DNA of 64,000 nt, taken from Nocardia vaccinii NBRC 15922. Its GTDB lineage: Bacteria > Actinomycetota > Actinomycetes > Mycobacteriales > Mycobacteriaceae. Below, piece by piece: positions 54,120 to 62,746 of the stretch. The position numbers and the translations under genes were made by a program. The stretch spans positions 62,001 to 126,000 of the forward strand of contig NZ_BDCC01000019.1 of assembly GCF_001613305.1 (NCBI RefSeq). Reading direction: 5' to 3'. Below the pieces are notes generated by a model. It was given only the letters and a program-made list of their open reading frames with translations, searched no databases and was not told where the DNA came from. Position 1 is the first letter of the stretch, and each line of letters begins with the position of its first letter.

Positions 54120-55151
54120 ATGTCGAGCACCGAGAAGCGGCGGCTCGAGGTCCTGCGCGCGATTGTCGCGGACTACATCGCGACCAAGGAGCCGATCGGG
54201 TCGAAAACGCTGGTCGACAAGCACAACCTGGGCGTTTCCAGTGCGACGGTGCGCAACGATATGGCGGTGCTCGAAGCCGAGGGTTACATCACCCAGCCGC
54301 ACACCAGCTCCGGCCGCATTCCCACGGACAAGGGCTATCGCCAATTCGTCGACAACATCGCCGAGGTCAAGCCGCTGTCCACGGCCGAGCGCCGGGCGAT
54401 CATGGACTTCCTCGACGGCGGCGTCGACCTGGACGACGTACTGCGACGCGGCGTGCGGCTGCTGGCGCAGCTGACCCGCCAGGTCGCGATGGTGCAGTAT
54501 CCGACGGTTTCGGCCTCCACGGTCCGGCACATCGAGGTCGTCGCGCTCAATCCGGCCCGGTTGTTGCTGGTGGTCATCACCGACAGCGGGCGTGTCGATC
54601 AGCGTCTGGTCGAACTGGGCGGGGTGATCGGGGACGAGGATCTGACCGCGTTGCGCGCCATGCTCGGCAAAGCGATGGACGGCAAACGCCTCTCGGCGGC
54701 CTCCGCGGCGGTCGCGGATCTGCCGGAGAATTCCCCGGCCCGCCTGCGTGACGTGCTGGTCCGGGTATCGACGGTGCTGGTGGAGACCCTCGTGGAACAT
54801 CCCGAGGAGCGGCTGGTGCTCGGCGGCACGGCGAATCTCACCCGCAACGTCAACGACTTCGGTTTCCCGGGTTCGCTGCGCGCGGTGCTCGAGGCCCTGG
54901 AGGAACAGGTGATCGTGCTCAAGTTGCTGGCCGCCGCGCAGCATCCGGGCACGGTGACGGTGCAGATCGGCGAGGAAACGCAGCTCGAGCAGATGCGCGG
55001 AACCTCGGTGGTTTCCACCGGGTACGGTATGCCGGGTACCGTGCTCGGCGGTATGGGTGTGCTGGGCCCGACTCGCATGGACTATCCGGGGACGATCGCC
55101 TCGGTCGCGGCAGTCGCCCGATACATCGGCGAGGTACTTGCCGAGAGGTGA
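54120..55151 (+). CDS. hrcA: heat-inducible transcription repressor HrcA
   Basis: Represses chaperone genes by binding CIRCE elements and releases them when GroEL is occupied. The 343-aa product has the N-terminal winged helix ([46 protein letters not shown]) and a C-terminal domain ending in [13 protein letters not shown]. The ATG at 54120 has GGAGG eight bases upstream. No CIRCE repeat is seen before it, so it is probably not autoregulated through one. Followed by dnaJ and rsmE, as in mycobacteria. Confidence 0.96.
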   Translation: MSSTEKRRLEVLRAIVADYIATKEPIGSKTLVDKHNLGVSSATVRNDMAVLEAEGYITQPHTSSGRIPTDKGYRQFVDNIAEVKPLSTAERRAIMDFLDGGVDLDDVLRRGVRLLAQLTRQVAMVQYPTVSASTVRHIEVVALNPARLLLVVITDSGRVDQRLVELGGVIGDEDLTALRAMLGKAMDGKRLSAASAAVADLPENSPARLRDVLVRVSTVLVETLVEHPEERLVLGGTANLTRNVNDFGFPGSLRAVLEALEEQVIVLKLLAAAQHPGTVTVQIGEETQLEQMRGTSVVSTGYGMPGTVLGGMGVLGPTRMDYPGTIASVAAVARYIGEVLAER

Positions 55152-55223
55152 CCGCGCCGGGTGAAGTGTTCGCGATGGGAAGATCGTGAAGCAAACGGAT
55201 TCGGAACAGGACTAGAGACGCAA

Positions 55224-56372
55224 GTGGCACGGGACTACTACGGATTGCTCGGTGTCGGACGCAACGCGTCCGACCAGGAGATCAAACGCGCCTATCGCAA
55301 GCTGGCGCGTGAGCTGCACCCCGACGTCAACCCCGATGCGGACGCCCAGGAGCGGTTCCGCGAGGTTTCGGCGGCCTACGAGGTGCTCAGCGATGCCGAG
55401 AAGCGCCGCATCGTGGACATGGGCGGCGATCCGCTCGAGTCCGGCGGCGGTCCGGGTGGATTCTCCGGCGCCGGCTTCGGTGGCCTGGGCGATGTGTTCG
55501 AGGCCTTCTTCGGCGGTATGAACGCCTCCGGTCCGCGCCGTCCCCGCGGGCGCGTGCAGCCCGGCGCGGATTCGCTGCTGCGTACCCGGTTGTCGCTGGC
55601 CGAATGCGCGGTCGGGGTCACCAAGCACCTCACCGTGGACACCGCAGTGCTCTGCGACCTGTGCCAGGGCGCGGGCACCAATGGCAACTCCAAGCCGGTG
55701 CGCTGCGAGACCTGTGGCGGCGCGGGCGAGGTGCAGACCGTACAGCGCTCGTTCCTCGGCCAGGTGATGACCTCCCGGCCGTGCCCGACCTGCCGCGGCG
55801 CGGGGGAGACCATCCCCGATCCGTGCCGCAAGTGCGGCGGCGACGGCCGGGTGCGCTCGCGCCGGGAGATCGCCGCGCCGATTCCCGCGGGCGTGGCCAA
55901 CGGCATGCGGGTGCGGCTGGCCGCACAGGGCGAGGTCGGCCCCGGCGGCGGCCCGGCCGGTGATCTGTACGTGGAGATCGTCGAGCAGCCGCACGATATG
56001 TTCGTCCGCGACGGTGACGATCTGCACTGCACGATCCGCGTCCCCATGGTCGACGCGGCGCTCGGCGCGACCGTGGTGGTCGACACGATTCTCGACGGCC
56101 CGACCGAACTGACCATCCCGGCCGGGACGCAACCGGGCGAGGTGTCGGTGCTGCGCGCGCACGGTATGCCCAAGCTGCGTTCGAGCGCCCGCGGCGATAT
56201 GATCGCGCACCTGGACATCGTGGTGCCGACCAAGCTCGACGCCAAGCAGTCCGATCTGCTGCGCAAGTACAAGGCCATGCGCAATGGTGAACGCACCGAG
56301 GTACTTTCGGCCCAGTCCGAGCACAACAGCGGTTTGTTCGCGCGCCTGCGGGCCTCGTTCAGCGGACGCTGA
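55224..56372 (+). CDS. dnaJ: chaperone DnaJ (second copy type, DnaJ2)
   Basis: J-domain co-chaperone of DnaK, 382 aa. The J domain has the HPD motif (ELHPDVN), followed by a short Gly/Phe region ([19 protein letters not shown]), four CxxCxGxG-type zinc repeats ([32 protein letters not shown]), and a C-terminal substrate domain. The GTG at 55224 gives [11 protein letters not shown]. The hrcA-dnaJ order matches Rv2374c-Rv2373c (dnaJ2), so the name DnaJ2 is likely; DnaJ1 with dnaK and grpE would be elsewhere. Confidence 0.95.
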   Translation: MARDYYGLLGVGRNASDQEIKRAYRKLARELHPDVNPDADAQERFREVSAAYEVLSDAEKRRIVDMGGDPLESGGGPGGFSGAGFGGLGDVFEAFFGGMNASGPRRPRGRVQPGADSLLRTRLSLAECAVGVTKHLTVDTAVLCDLCQGAGTNGNSKPVRCETCGGAGEVQTVQRSFLGQVMTSRPCPTCRGAGETIPDPCRKCGGDGRVRSRREIAAPIPAGVANGMRVRLAAQGEVGPGGGPAGDLYVEIVEQPHDMFVRDGDDLHCTIRVPMVDAALGATVVVDTILDGPTELTIPAGTQPGEVSVLRAHGMPKLRSSARGDMIAHLDIVVPTKLDAKQSDLLRKYKAMRNGERTEVLSAQSEHNSGLFARLRASFSGR

Positions 56373-56388
56373 CTCAGGCGGAATCACA

Positions 56389-57129
56389 GTGGCGGCAACG
56401 GTTTTCTATCTCGACGAGATACCCGAGCCGGACGGTATCGCGATCCTGGACGGCCCCGAGGGCCGCCATGCCGCGACCGTGCGGCGCATTCGTGTGGGTG
56501 AGCCGATCACCCTGTCCGATGGCGCGGGAGTGCTGGCTTCCTCGGAAGTTGTTGCGGCGCAGAAGGATCGACTCGAACTGCGGGTGCTCGACCGAACCCT
56601 CGCGGAACCGGTAGCGCCGCCGGTCACGGTGGTGCAGGCACTGCCCAAATCCGATCGCTCGGAGCTGGCGGTGGAACTGATGACCGAGGCGGGCGTCGAC
56701 GTCGTCGTGCCGTGGCAGGCCGCGCGCTGCGTGGCCAACTGGGAAGGCAAGGCGCGCAAGGGCGTCGAGAAATGGCGTGCCGCGGCGCGCTCGGCGGCGC
56801 GGCAGTCCCGCCGGGCGTTCATCCCGGAGGTCGCCGAGCCGCATCACACCTCCGATGTGCTGGCACTCGTACGGGAGACCAAGGCGGACAACGGAATCGT
56901 CGTCGCGCTGCACGAATCGGGTACGGCCCGTTTCGTTTCCCTGCCGTTGGCCGCCGCATCGCGGATCGTCCTCATCGTCGGGCCCGAAGGCGGCCTGGAC
57001 GATGCCGAAATCACCGCGCTCGCCGATGCGGGCGCGGACGTCGCACTGCTCGGGCCTACCGTGCTGCGCACCTCGACCGCGGGCGCGGTCGCCTTGGGTG
57101 CGTTGGGTGCGCTGACCTCCAGGTGGTAG
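56389..57129 (+). CDS. rsmE: 16S rRNA m3U1498 methyltransferase
   Basis: Methylates N3 of U1498 in 16S rRNA. The 246-aa SPOUT-family protein shows HAATVRRIRVGEPITLSDG early, QALPKSDRSELAVELMTEAG in the middle, and the trefoil-knot SAM site IVGPEGGLDD plus LLGPTVLRTSTAGAVALGAL near the end. GTG 56389 lies 17 bases after the dnaJ stop. Same placement in mycobacteria (Rv2372c). Confidence 0.95.
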   Translation: MAATVFYLDEIPEPDGIAILDGPEGRHAATVRRIRVGEPITLSDGAGVLASSEVVAAQKDRLELRVLDRTLAEPVAPPVTVVQALPKSDRSELAVELMTEAGVDVVVPWQAARCVANWEGKARKGVEKWRAAARSAARQSRRAFIPEVAEPHHTSDVLALVRETKADNGIVVALHESGTARFVSLPLAAASRIVLIVGPEGGLDDAEITALADAGADVALLGPTVLRTSTAGAVALGALGALTSRW

Positions 57130-57250
57130 AGCAATCATTCATTGTCTTGGCGCACAACCGGTTCGATCGCGTTGTCATACCTCGCACCGGCTGTCGGTGA
57201 TCAATTCCACGTCGGCGGGCGCTCGCCTGGCGAACGCCGGGCACGACCCC

Positions 57251-57256
57251 TATATT
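57251..57256 (+). promoter_or_regulatory. -10 element for leaderless LCP gene 1
   Basis: TATATT lies eight bases before the ATG at 57265, so transcription should begin at the start codon. The 20 bases around it, through the start codon, recur before the second LCP gene. Confidence 0.55.
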
Positions 57257-57264
57257 CGGTCCGT

Positions 57265-59103
57265 ATGACTTACGGAGGGGGCCATCGGCGGAAGGAGCCG
57301 GACGGTCCGAGTACCGAGCGGTTGCCGCATGGCACTCAGCCGCGCCTGTCGCGCGTGGCGAAGGCGCGTTCGGCGCGGGCCGAGAGGGCGCACGCCGTGC
57401 CGCCTACGCGGCAAAGTCGTTCGCAGGCACAGGAACCCGAGTCGGGTGAGTCCCAGTCCGACGAGTCGAAGACGCGAGAGACGCAGCCGGATCCCGATGC
57501 CGCGACGACGTTGCTGCGGCCGCGCCGGCACTCTCGGCGCCCGGCCCGGCCCCAGCGCACCGCCAAGGCGGTGGTCGCGGGTCGCACCCTGATCGCGCTG
57601 GTTTCCGTCCTGGTTCTGGTCGGAACCGGTGCGGCATGGCGGATCTACGATCACGCGGTCAAGGGCGTGATCACCTCCAATGCCATCAGCGACGGTCCCA
57701 AATCCGCGGGCAAGGATCAAAACATCCTGCTCATGGGCTTGGACAGCCGTAAGGACGAGCATGGCAACCCGCTGCCGCAGGCGATGTACGACGCCCTGCA
57801 CGCCGGTGACAACGACAACGGCGGCATGAACTCGAATGTGCTGATGCTGATCCACATTCCGGGTGACGGCTCCAAATCCACGGCGATCTCGATCCCACGC
57901 GACGACTACGTGACTCTCGACCCGGCCGCGTGTGACGGTGATCTCTGCAAGGGCAAGATCAAGGAGGCGTACGGCCGCACCTACGGTGCCGTGCTGGGCA
58001 AGCAGGCCCAGGGCGATCCGGACGCGGAGACCAAGGCTCGCGACGCCGGCCGCAAGGCCGAGTTGAAGACGGTGAGCAAGTTCCTGGGCGATATCCCGAT
58101 CGACCACTTCGTGGAGATCACGATGGCCGCCTTCTTCGAGATCGCCCAGCAGGTGCAGCCGATCACGGTGTGCCTGAACGAGAATACGCACGACACTTTC
58201 TCCGGTGCGAGGTTCGTCAAGGGTCAGCAGTCGATCAACGCTGCACAGGCAATGGCTTTCGTGCGGCAGCGTCGTGACCCGGACGAGTCGCTGAACTTCA
58301 CCGATATGGACCGCACCCGTCGCCAGCAGGCGTTCGTCGTCTCGCTGGTGAACAAATTGAAGAGCAGCGGAACGCTTTCCAGCCCGAGCACCCTGATGGG
58401 TCTGCTCAAGGTCGCTCAGCAGAACATGGCCGTGGACAGTGGTCTGGACCTGGGTAAGTTCGCCGGGCAGGCGTCGTCTCTGATGGGTGGCGGGCTGACG
58501 CTGTACACCCTGCCGGTCAAGGACTTCAAGGTCATCGACGGCGAGGACACCAGCATCGTCGACCTGGATCTGATCCACGCCTACGTGAAGAATCTGCTGT
58601 ATCCGCCGAAGCCGGGGGCCGCCACCACGACCCCCAGCGCGACGCCGACGAGCACGAACATCCCGTCCGCGTCCGGAGTGACGGCGAACGTGGTGAACAG
58701 TTCGGGCAAGAACGGTCTGGGTGGAAATCTCGAAAAGGCGCTCGCCGGTCGCGGTTTCGCGCAGGGTGAGGCGATCACCGGTGCCACGCGTAGTTCCAGC
58801 ACGTTGCTCTACGGTTCGGGTGCGCAGGAGGCGGCGACGGCGTTGGCCGGGCAGTTGGGGTTGACCGCGACCAAGTCGTCCTCGATCAGTTCGCAATCGA
58901 TTCAGCTGACCGTCGGCACGGAGCTGGCGAGCAGCAGTTCGATCACGAGCATGGCGGGCAGTTCGGGCGATGACGGCAGTTCCACTCCGACCTCCACGAC
59001 GCCGCCGCCACCGCCGGTGTCGGCGACCAACGCGGGTACGAAGGCTCCGGCGCCGACCGACATGTCGAGTATGGCGGGCAGCGGGATTCCGTGCGTGAAG
59101 TGA
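57265..59103 (+). CDS. LytR-CpsA-Psr family protein, copy 1
   Basis: A 612-aa membrane-bound enzyme of the LCP family, which joins arabinogalactan or other glycopolymers to peptidoglycan. Basic cytoplasmic region of about 105 residues (with TERLPHGTQPRLSR), one membrane segment (LIALVSVLVLVGTGAAWRIY), then the LCP domain: NILLMGLDSRKDE, ISIPRDDYVTLD, KIKEAYGRTYG, VDHFVEIT-like IDHFVEITM and RQRRDPDESLNFTDMDRTRR. A LytR_C domain follows at about 475-560, then a Ser/Thr/Pro tail. It probably acts at the outer face of the membrane. A 154-bp stretch is identical to copy 2. Confidence 0.88.
   Translation: MTYGGGHRRKEPDGPSTERLPHGTQPRLSRVAKARSARAERAHAVPPTRQSRSQAQEPESGESQSDESKTRETQPDPDAATTLLRPRRHSRRPARPQRTAKAVVAGRTLIALVSVLVLVGTGAAWRIYDHAVKGVITSNAISDGPKSAGKDQNILLMGLDSRKDEHGNPLPQAMYDALHAGDNDNGGMNSNVLMLIHIPGDGSKSTAISIPRDDYVTLDPAACDGDLCKGKIKEAYGRTYGAVLGKQAQGDPDAETKARDAGRKAELKTVSKFLGDIPIDHFVEITMAAFFEIAQQVQPITVCLNENTHDTFSGARFVKGQQSINAAQAMAFVRQRRDPDESLNFTDMDRTRRQQAFVVSLVNKLKSSGTLSSPSTLMGLLKVAQQNMAVDSGLDLGKFAGQASSLMGGGLTLYTLPVKDFKVIDGEDTSIVDLDLIHAYVKNLLYPPKPGAATTTPSATPTSTNIPSASGVTANVVNSSGKNGLGGNLEKALAGRGFAQGEAITGATRSSSTLLYGSGAQEAATALAGQLGLTATKSSSISSQSIQLTVGTELASSSSITSMAGSSGDDGSSTPTSTTPPPPPVSATNAGTKAPAPTDMSSMAGSGIPCVK
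58760..58913 (+). repeat. 154-bp perfect repeat shared by the two LCP genes, copy 1
   Basis: Identical, base for base, to 60582-60735 at an offset of 1822 bp. It encodes part of the LytR_C domain (GEAITGATRSSSTLLYGSGA onward). Flanking coding sequence on both sides differs at many third positions, which points to recent gene conversion. Confidence 0.93.
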
Positions 59104-59156
59104 TTCCGGTCTCGGGGCGGTAACCCGCGCATTTCGCCGGCGGCGATATCGCGGCC

Positions 59157-59162
59157 TATATT
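59157..59162 (+). promoter_or_regulatory. -10 element for leaderless LCP gene 2
   Basis: TATATT lies eight bases before the ATG at 59171, the same arrangement as for LCP gene 1. Each gene therefore seems to have its own leaderless promoter. Confidence 0.55.
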
Positions 59163-59170
59163 CGGTCCGT

Positions 59171-60925
59171 ATGACCCATGAAGGGGAGCGTCCACGAAGA
59201 CCGGCGGACGGTCCGGATACCGAGCGGTTGCCGCATGGCACCGAACCGCGGTCGTCGCGTGTGATGAAGGCTCGCACGGCACGCGGCGATCGGTCGCAGG
59301 CTGGGGAGCAGACCGGTGCGTCGTGGCCGCGTCGGCCTTCGCGTGCTCCGGTGCGACGTCGGCGCAACCGCAAGGCGGCGCTGGCCGCGCGCACGCTCAT
59401 CGCCCTGGTCTCCACTCTGGTTCTGGTCGGCACGGGCGCGGCGTGGCGGGTCTACGACCACGCGGTCAAGGGCGTGACGACCTCCGACGCGATCAGCGAC
59501 GGCCCCAAATCGGTCGGCCACGAACAGAACATCCTCATCATGGGCCTGGACAGTCGCCTGGACGAGCACGGCAACGCGCTGCCGCAGGACATGTACAACG
59601 CCCTGCACGCGGGCGACGACAGCGTCGTCGGGATGAATTCGAATGTGTTGATGCTGATCCACATTCCGGGCGACGGCTCCAAGTCCACGGCCATCTCCAT
59701 TCCCCGCGACGACTACGTCACCTTGGATCCGACTTCCTGCGGCGGTGATATCTGCAAGGGCAAGATCAAGGAGGCGTACGGCCGCGCCTATTTCGCGGCG
59801 AAACAGAAGTACGAGAACACGATCAAGAGTCCGGAAGCGCTGGACGCCAAGGCACGTGATGCCGGGCGCAAGGCCGAGGCCAATACCGTCACCAAATTCC
59901 TCGGCGGCGTGCCGATCGACCATTTCGTGGAGGTCACGCTCGCGGCCTTCTTCCAGGTGGCTCAGGCGGTGCAGCCGATCACGGTCTGCCTGAACGAGCG
60001 GACTCGGGACAAGTTCTCCGGCGCGGATTTCGTGAAGGGCAGGCAGGAGATCAATGCCTCGCAGGCAATGGCCTTCGTGCGGCAGCGGCGCGATCCGGAC
60101 GAATCGCTGAACTTCACCGATCTGGACCGCACCCGTCGCCAGCAGGCGTTCATCGTCTCCTTGGCGAGCAAACTGCAGAGCAGCGGAACGATGTCCAGTC
60201 CCGGCAAGTTGATGAATCTGCTCGGGGTCGCTCAGCAGAACATGGCCGTGGACAGCGGTCTGGATCTCGGCAAATTCGCCGCGGAGGCGTCGTCGCTGAT
60301 GTCCGGTGGTCTGACGTTGTTCACGCTGCCGGTCGAAGATTTCGGCAACGATCCGAACAACGGTGAGGCCATCAACATCGTCGACCCGGACAAGATCCAC
60401 GCCTACGTGAAGAATCTGCTGAATCCGCCCAAGCCGGGGGCCGCCACCACGACCACCGCCGCGCCGCCGACCACCACGGCGATCGCCTCGGCCGCCGGGA
60501 TCGTGCTCGACGTGGTGAACAGTTCGGGTAAGACCGGTCTGGGCGGAAATGTGGCGAAGGCCCTCGCCGGCCGGGGGTTCACGCAGGGTGAGGCGATCAC
60601 CGGTGCCACGCGTAGTTCCAGCACGTTGCTCTACGGTTCGGGTGCGCAGGAGGCGGCGACGGCGTTGGCCGGGCAGTTGGGGTTGACCGCGACCAAGTCG
60701 TCCTCGATCAGTTCGCAATCGATTCAGCTGACCGTGGGGACCGAGCTGGCCGGCAGCGACTCCCTCACCAGCGTGGTGGGCGTGGGCAGAGATGGTTCGT
60801 CCGGAACCCCGACATCCACCACACCGCCCCCGCCGCCGGTCTCGGCGACGAACCTCGGTGCGAAGGCTCCGGCCCCGACCGACCTGTCCAGTATGAACGG
60901 CAGCCGGATTCCCTGCGTGAAGTGA
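59171..60925 (+). CDS. LytR-CpsA-Psr family protein, copy 2
   Basis: A 584-aa paralogue of the preceding gene, with the same plan: basic cytoplasmic N-terminus (TERLPHGTEPRSSRVM), membrane segment (TLIALVSTLVLVGTGAAWRV), LCP domain (NILIMGLDSRLDEHGN, ISIPRDDYVTLDP, RQRRDPDESLNFTDLDRTRR), LytR_C domain and a tail ending ALL-like NGSRIPCVK. Both end in the same tail pattern (SGIPCVK/SRIPCVK), with the terminal cysteine conserved. Substrate specificity may differ between copies. A hairpin ends the transcript. Confidence 0.88.
   Translation: MTHEGERPRRPADGPDTERLPHGTEPRSSRVMKARTARGDRSQAGEQTGASWPRRPSRAPVRRRRNRKAALAARTLIALVSTLVLVGTGAAWRVYDHAVKGVTTSDAISDGPKSVGHEQNILIMGLDSRLDEHGNALPQDMYNALHAGDDSVVGMNSNVLMLIHIPGDGSKSTAISIPRDDYVTLDPTSCGGDICKGKIKEAYGRAYFAAKQKYENTIKSPEALDAKARDAGRKAEANTVTKFLGGVPIDHFVEVTLAAFFQVAQAVQPITVCLNERTRDKFSGADFVKGRQEINASQAMAFVRQRRDPDESLNFTDLDRTRRQQAFIVSLASKLQSSGTMSSPGKLMNLLGVAQQNMAVDSGLDLGKFAAEASSLMSGGLTLFTLPVEDFGNDPNNGEAINIVDPDKIHAYVKNLLNPPKPGAATTTTAAPPTTTAIASAAGIVLDVVNSSGKTGLGGNVAKALAGRGFTQGEAITGATRSSSTLLYGSGAQEAATALAGQLGLTATKSSSISSQSIQLTVGTELAGSDSLTSVVGVGRDGSSGTPTSTTPPPPPVSATNLGAKAPAPTDLSSMNGSRIPCVK
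60582..60735 (+). repeat. 154-bp perfect repeat shared by the two LCP genes, copy 2
   Basis: Partner of 58760-58913; see there. The identity ends abruptly on both sides. Confidence 0.93.
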
Positions 60926-60941
60926 GTTGATCGGGTCAGGG

Positions 60942-60971
60942 GCACCACACCGGCCCGTGCCGGTGTGGTGC
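60942..60971. terminator. bidirectional hairpin between convergent genes
   Basis: GCACCACACCGG (60942-60953) and CCGGTGTGGTGC (60960-60971) form a 12-bp perfect stem with a six-base loop, between the LCP copy 2 stop and the stop of the convergent gene at 60974. No U-run, as is common for actinobacterial terminators. Confidence 0.7.
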
Positions 60972-60973
60972 GT

Positions 60974-61318
60974 CTACGCCTGTGCGGACGACCCCGATGT
61001 TTCCGGAGCCGGATTTTCGTGCAGGGTGGTTGAACGGGCCGCGAGCAACCACATCAGGTCCTCCAGGCTCAGTTCCAGTTCGTTCGCCCGGATTCGGGCG
61101 AGTTCCAGTTCGAGCGTGCCGATCGACGACTCCAGGGCGAGCAGAATCATCTCGGCCAGCTCCATGCAGGTCAGCGCCTGCTTCTCGGTCAGTCGAAAGC
61201 CCGGCGGGAGGAACGAGACGATCCACCGCCCCCGGTCGCCGCCCGGAACATCGATCCGGAAGGCCATTTCGTCCACGATATCGCTGCTGATCAGCCATTC
61301 TGCTATTCGAACCGGCAT
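60974..61318 (-). CDS. hypothetical protein
   Basis: A 114-aa product from ATG 61318. It has SDIVDEMAFRIDVPGGDRGR (a beta-rich start), IVSFLPPGFRLTEKQ, then a helical Leu/Glu-rich C-terminal half (MELAEMILLALESSIGTLEL and RIRANELELSLEDLMWLLAA) that could form a coiled coil. No signal or membrane segment. The frame runs open further upstream, but that part has no coding character. Not recognised. Confidence 0.55.
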   Translation of the reverse strand: MPVRIAEWLISSDIVDEMAFRIDVPGGDRGRWIVSFLPPGFRLTEKQALTCMELAEMILLALESSIGTLELELARIRANELELSLEDLMWLLAARSTTLHENPAPETSGSSAQA

Positions 61319-61794
61319 TGCTTTCACCCCCGTCCTCGCCCCGCAACCGATACGTTGCGGTTCAATTGTGGGGTACCCGGGCAGGCCGCGGCCAATGCTT
61401 TCGGTCCGCGCTGAGTTTGCTGGCCGCTCGCCCGCACACTCGTCCGGGTCCGGCCCGCCACGACCGGGCGCGCTGCCGAGCGGTATCTCGACTACGGCAC
61501 CGGCTCGGCGGCGAAGCGGCTCCTCGCGCATGCCGATCTCAACCCGGTCAGGTCGCGAATCGATCGGGATCCACCAGCCCCGGACGAGCGGTCCGGCGGA
61601 CCACGATCCCAGCCCCGACCAGCAGCGCACGGTCGGTCCGGGGGTGGAGGAATCGGACCTCTGCGACCAGATTCTGGGGTATCCGCCCCAACCGGGGTCG
61701 GCGGATGCAGAATCGGATCGGTCGAAGGAGTGCATGTGGTAGTGGTCGGTGCGATGTGTCGTGAAGGGGCGGGTCCGGGGTGGGCGGGTCGGTC
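61319..61794. other. 476-base region with no supported gene
   Basis: Between the hypothetical protein and the TAXI-type gene. Frames exist on both strands because of the base composition, but none has a ribosome site, conserved motif or good start. I see no tRNA, repeat or hairpin that I can name. It presumably holds the promoters of the two divergent genes. Confidence 0.4.
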
Positions 61795-62739
61795 ATGGTG
61801 ACGATGAGCCGGCGATCGCTACTGTTGTCGGCGGCTGTGCTGCCGGTGACGGCGGGGTGTACGGCCGGACCGGAGCGGGTGCGGTTGCCGCTGGCAACCG
61901 GACTGGCGGGCGGGCCGTACGAGACCTTCGGCCGACGGCTCGCCGACGAATTGCAGCGCACCGTAAGCGGTTTGACGGTCCCGGTGCTCAATACCTCGGC
62001 GAGCGTGCAGAATCTGCTGTTGATCGGCTCTCGGCGCGCGGAACTCGCTCTGGCACTGGGGGATTGCGTCGCCGACGGTTACGCCGGCACCGGATCCTTC
62101 TCGGCGCCGGTGCCCGTCACGGCACTGGCACGGCTTTATCTGAACTACACGCTGCTGGTCGTGTCGGCGGACGCGCCCTACCACCGGGTCGACGACCTGG
62201 CCGGGCGTCGGGTGGCGCTCGGAGCCGAGGAATCCGGCACCGCCGTACTCGGCGAGCGGATTCTGTCCGCCGCCGGACTCGCCGAGCCCGCCTCGACCCG
62301 GTATCTGGGCACCGACGATGCCATCGCAGCCCTCACCCGGCGCGAGATCGATGCGTTCTTCTTCTCCGGGGGCGTGCCGATCGATGTCTTCACCGCGCTG
62401 TCCCGATACGCGCCGATTCGGCTGTTGCCGTTGGACGGACTCGCCGCCGGGCTGCGCCGGGTTTACGGACCGACCTACACCGATGTGGTGATCCCCGTCG
62501 GCACCTACGGGCAGCGGGCCGAGGTGCCCACCATCGGGGTGCCGACTTACCTTGTGGCGCATCGTGATCTGCCGGAAGATCCAGCCTTCCGGGTGACCCG
62601 GGCGATCTTCTCCGCCCGGGATCGGCTGCCCGGACCGGAGACGCCCGGCGCGTACTTGGACGAGCGGTTCGCCATCGGTACGGGCACGGTTCCACTGCAC
62701 CCCGGGGCCCGGCGGTACTACCGATCCGTATACGGCTGA
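61795..62739 (+). CDS. TAXI-type solute-binding lipoprotein
   Basis: A 314-aa extracytoplasmic binding protein of the TAXI (TRAP-associated) family. The signal ends in the lipobox VTAGC (Cys about 22). The mature protein has LPLATGLAGGPYETFGRRLA (first binding loop), VLNTSASVQNLLLIGSRRAE, ALGDCVADGYAG, and VGAEESGTAV-like LGAEESGTAVLGERIL. No TRAP permease (DctM/DctQ or 4TM-12TM) is encoded here. It faces a sensor histidine kinase, so it may report ligand to it rather than feed a transporter. The start may be GTG 61780, ATG 61795 or a later ATG. Confidence 0.8.
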   Translation: MVTMSRRSLLLSAAVLPVTAGCTAGPERVRLPLATGLAGGPYETFGRRLADELQRTVSGLTVPVLNTSASVQNLLLIGSRRAELALALGDCVADGYAGTGSFSAPVPVTALARLYLNYTLLVVSADAPYHRVDDLAGRRVALGAEESGTAVLGERILSAAGLAEPASTRYLGTDDAIAALTRREIDAFFFSGGVPIDVFTALSRYAPIRLLPLDGLAAGLRRVYGPTYTDVVIPVGTYGQRAEVPTIGVPTYLVAHRDLPEDPAFRVTRAIFSARDRLPGPETPGAYLDERFAIGTGTVPLHPGARRYYRSVYG

Positions 62740-62746
62740 GCGACAC

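Noticed and set aside
57250..59433. Minus-strand frame of 727 codons opposite the LCP genes
   Set aside because: Arg/Gly/His-rich composition typical of antisense frames in GC-rich DNA. The plus strand carries the LCP domain.
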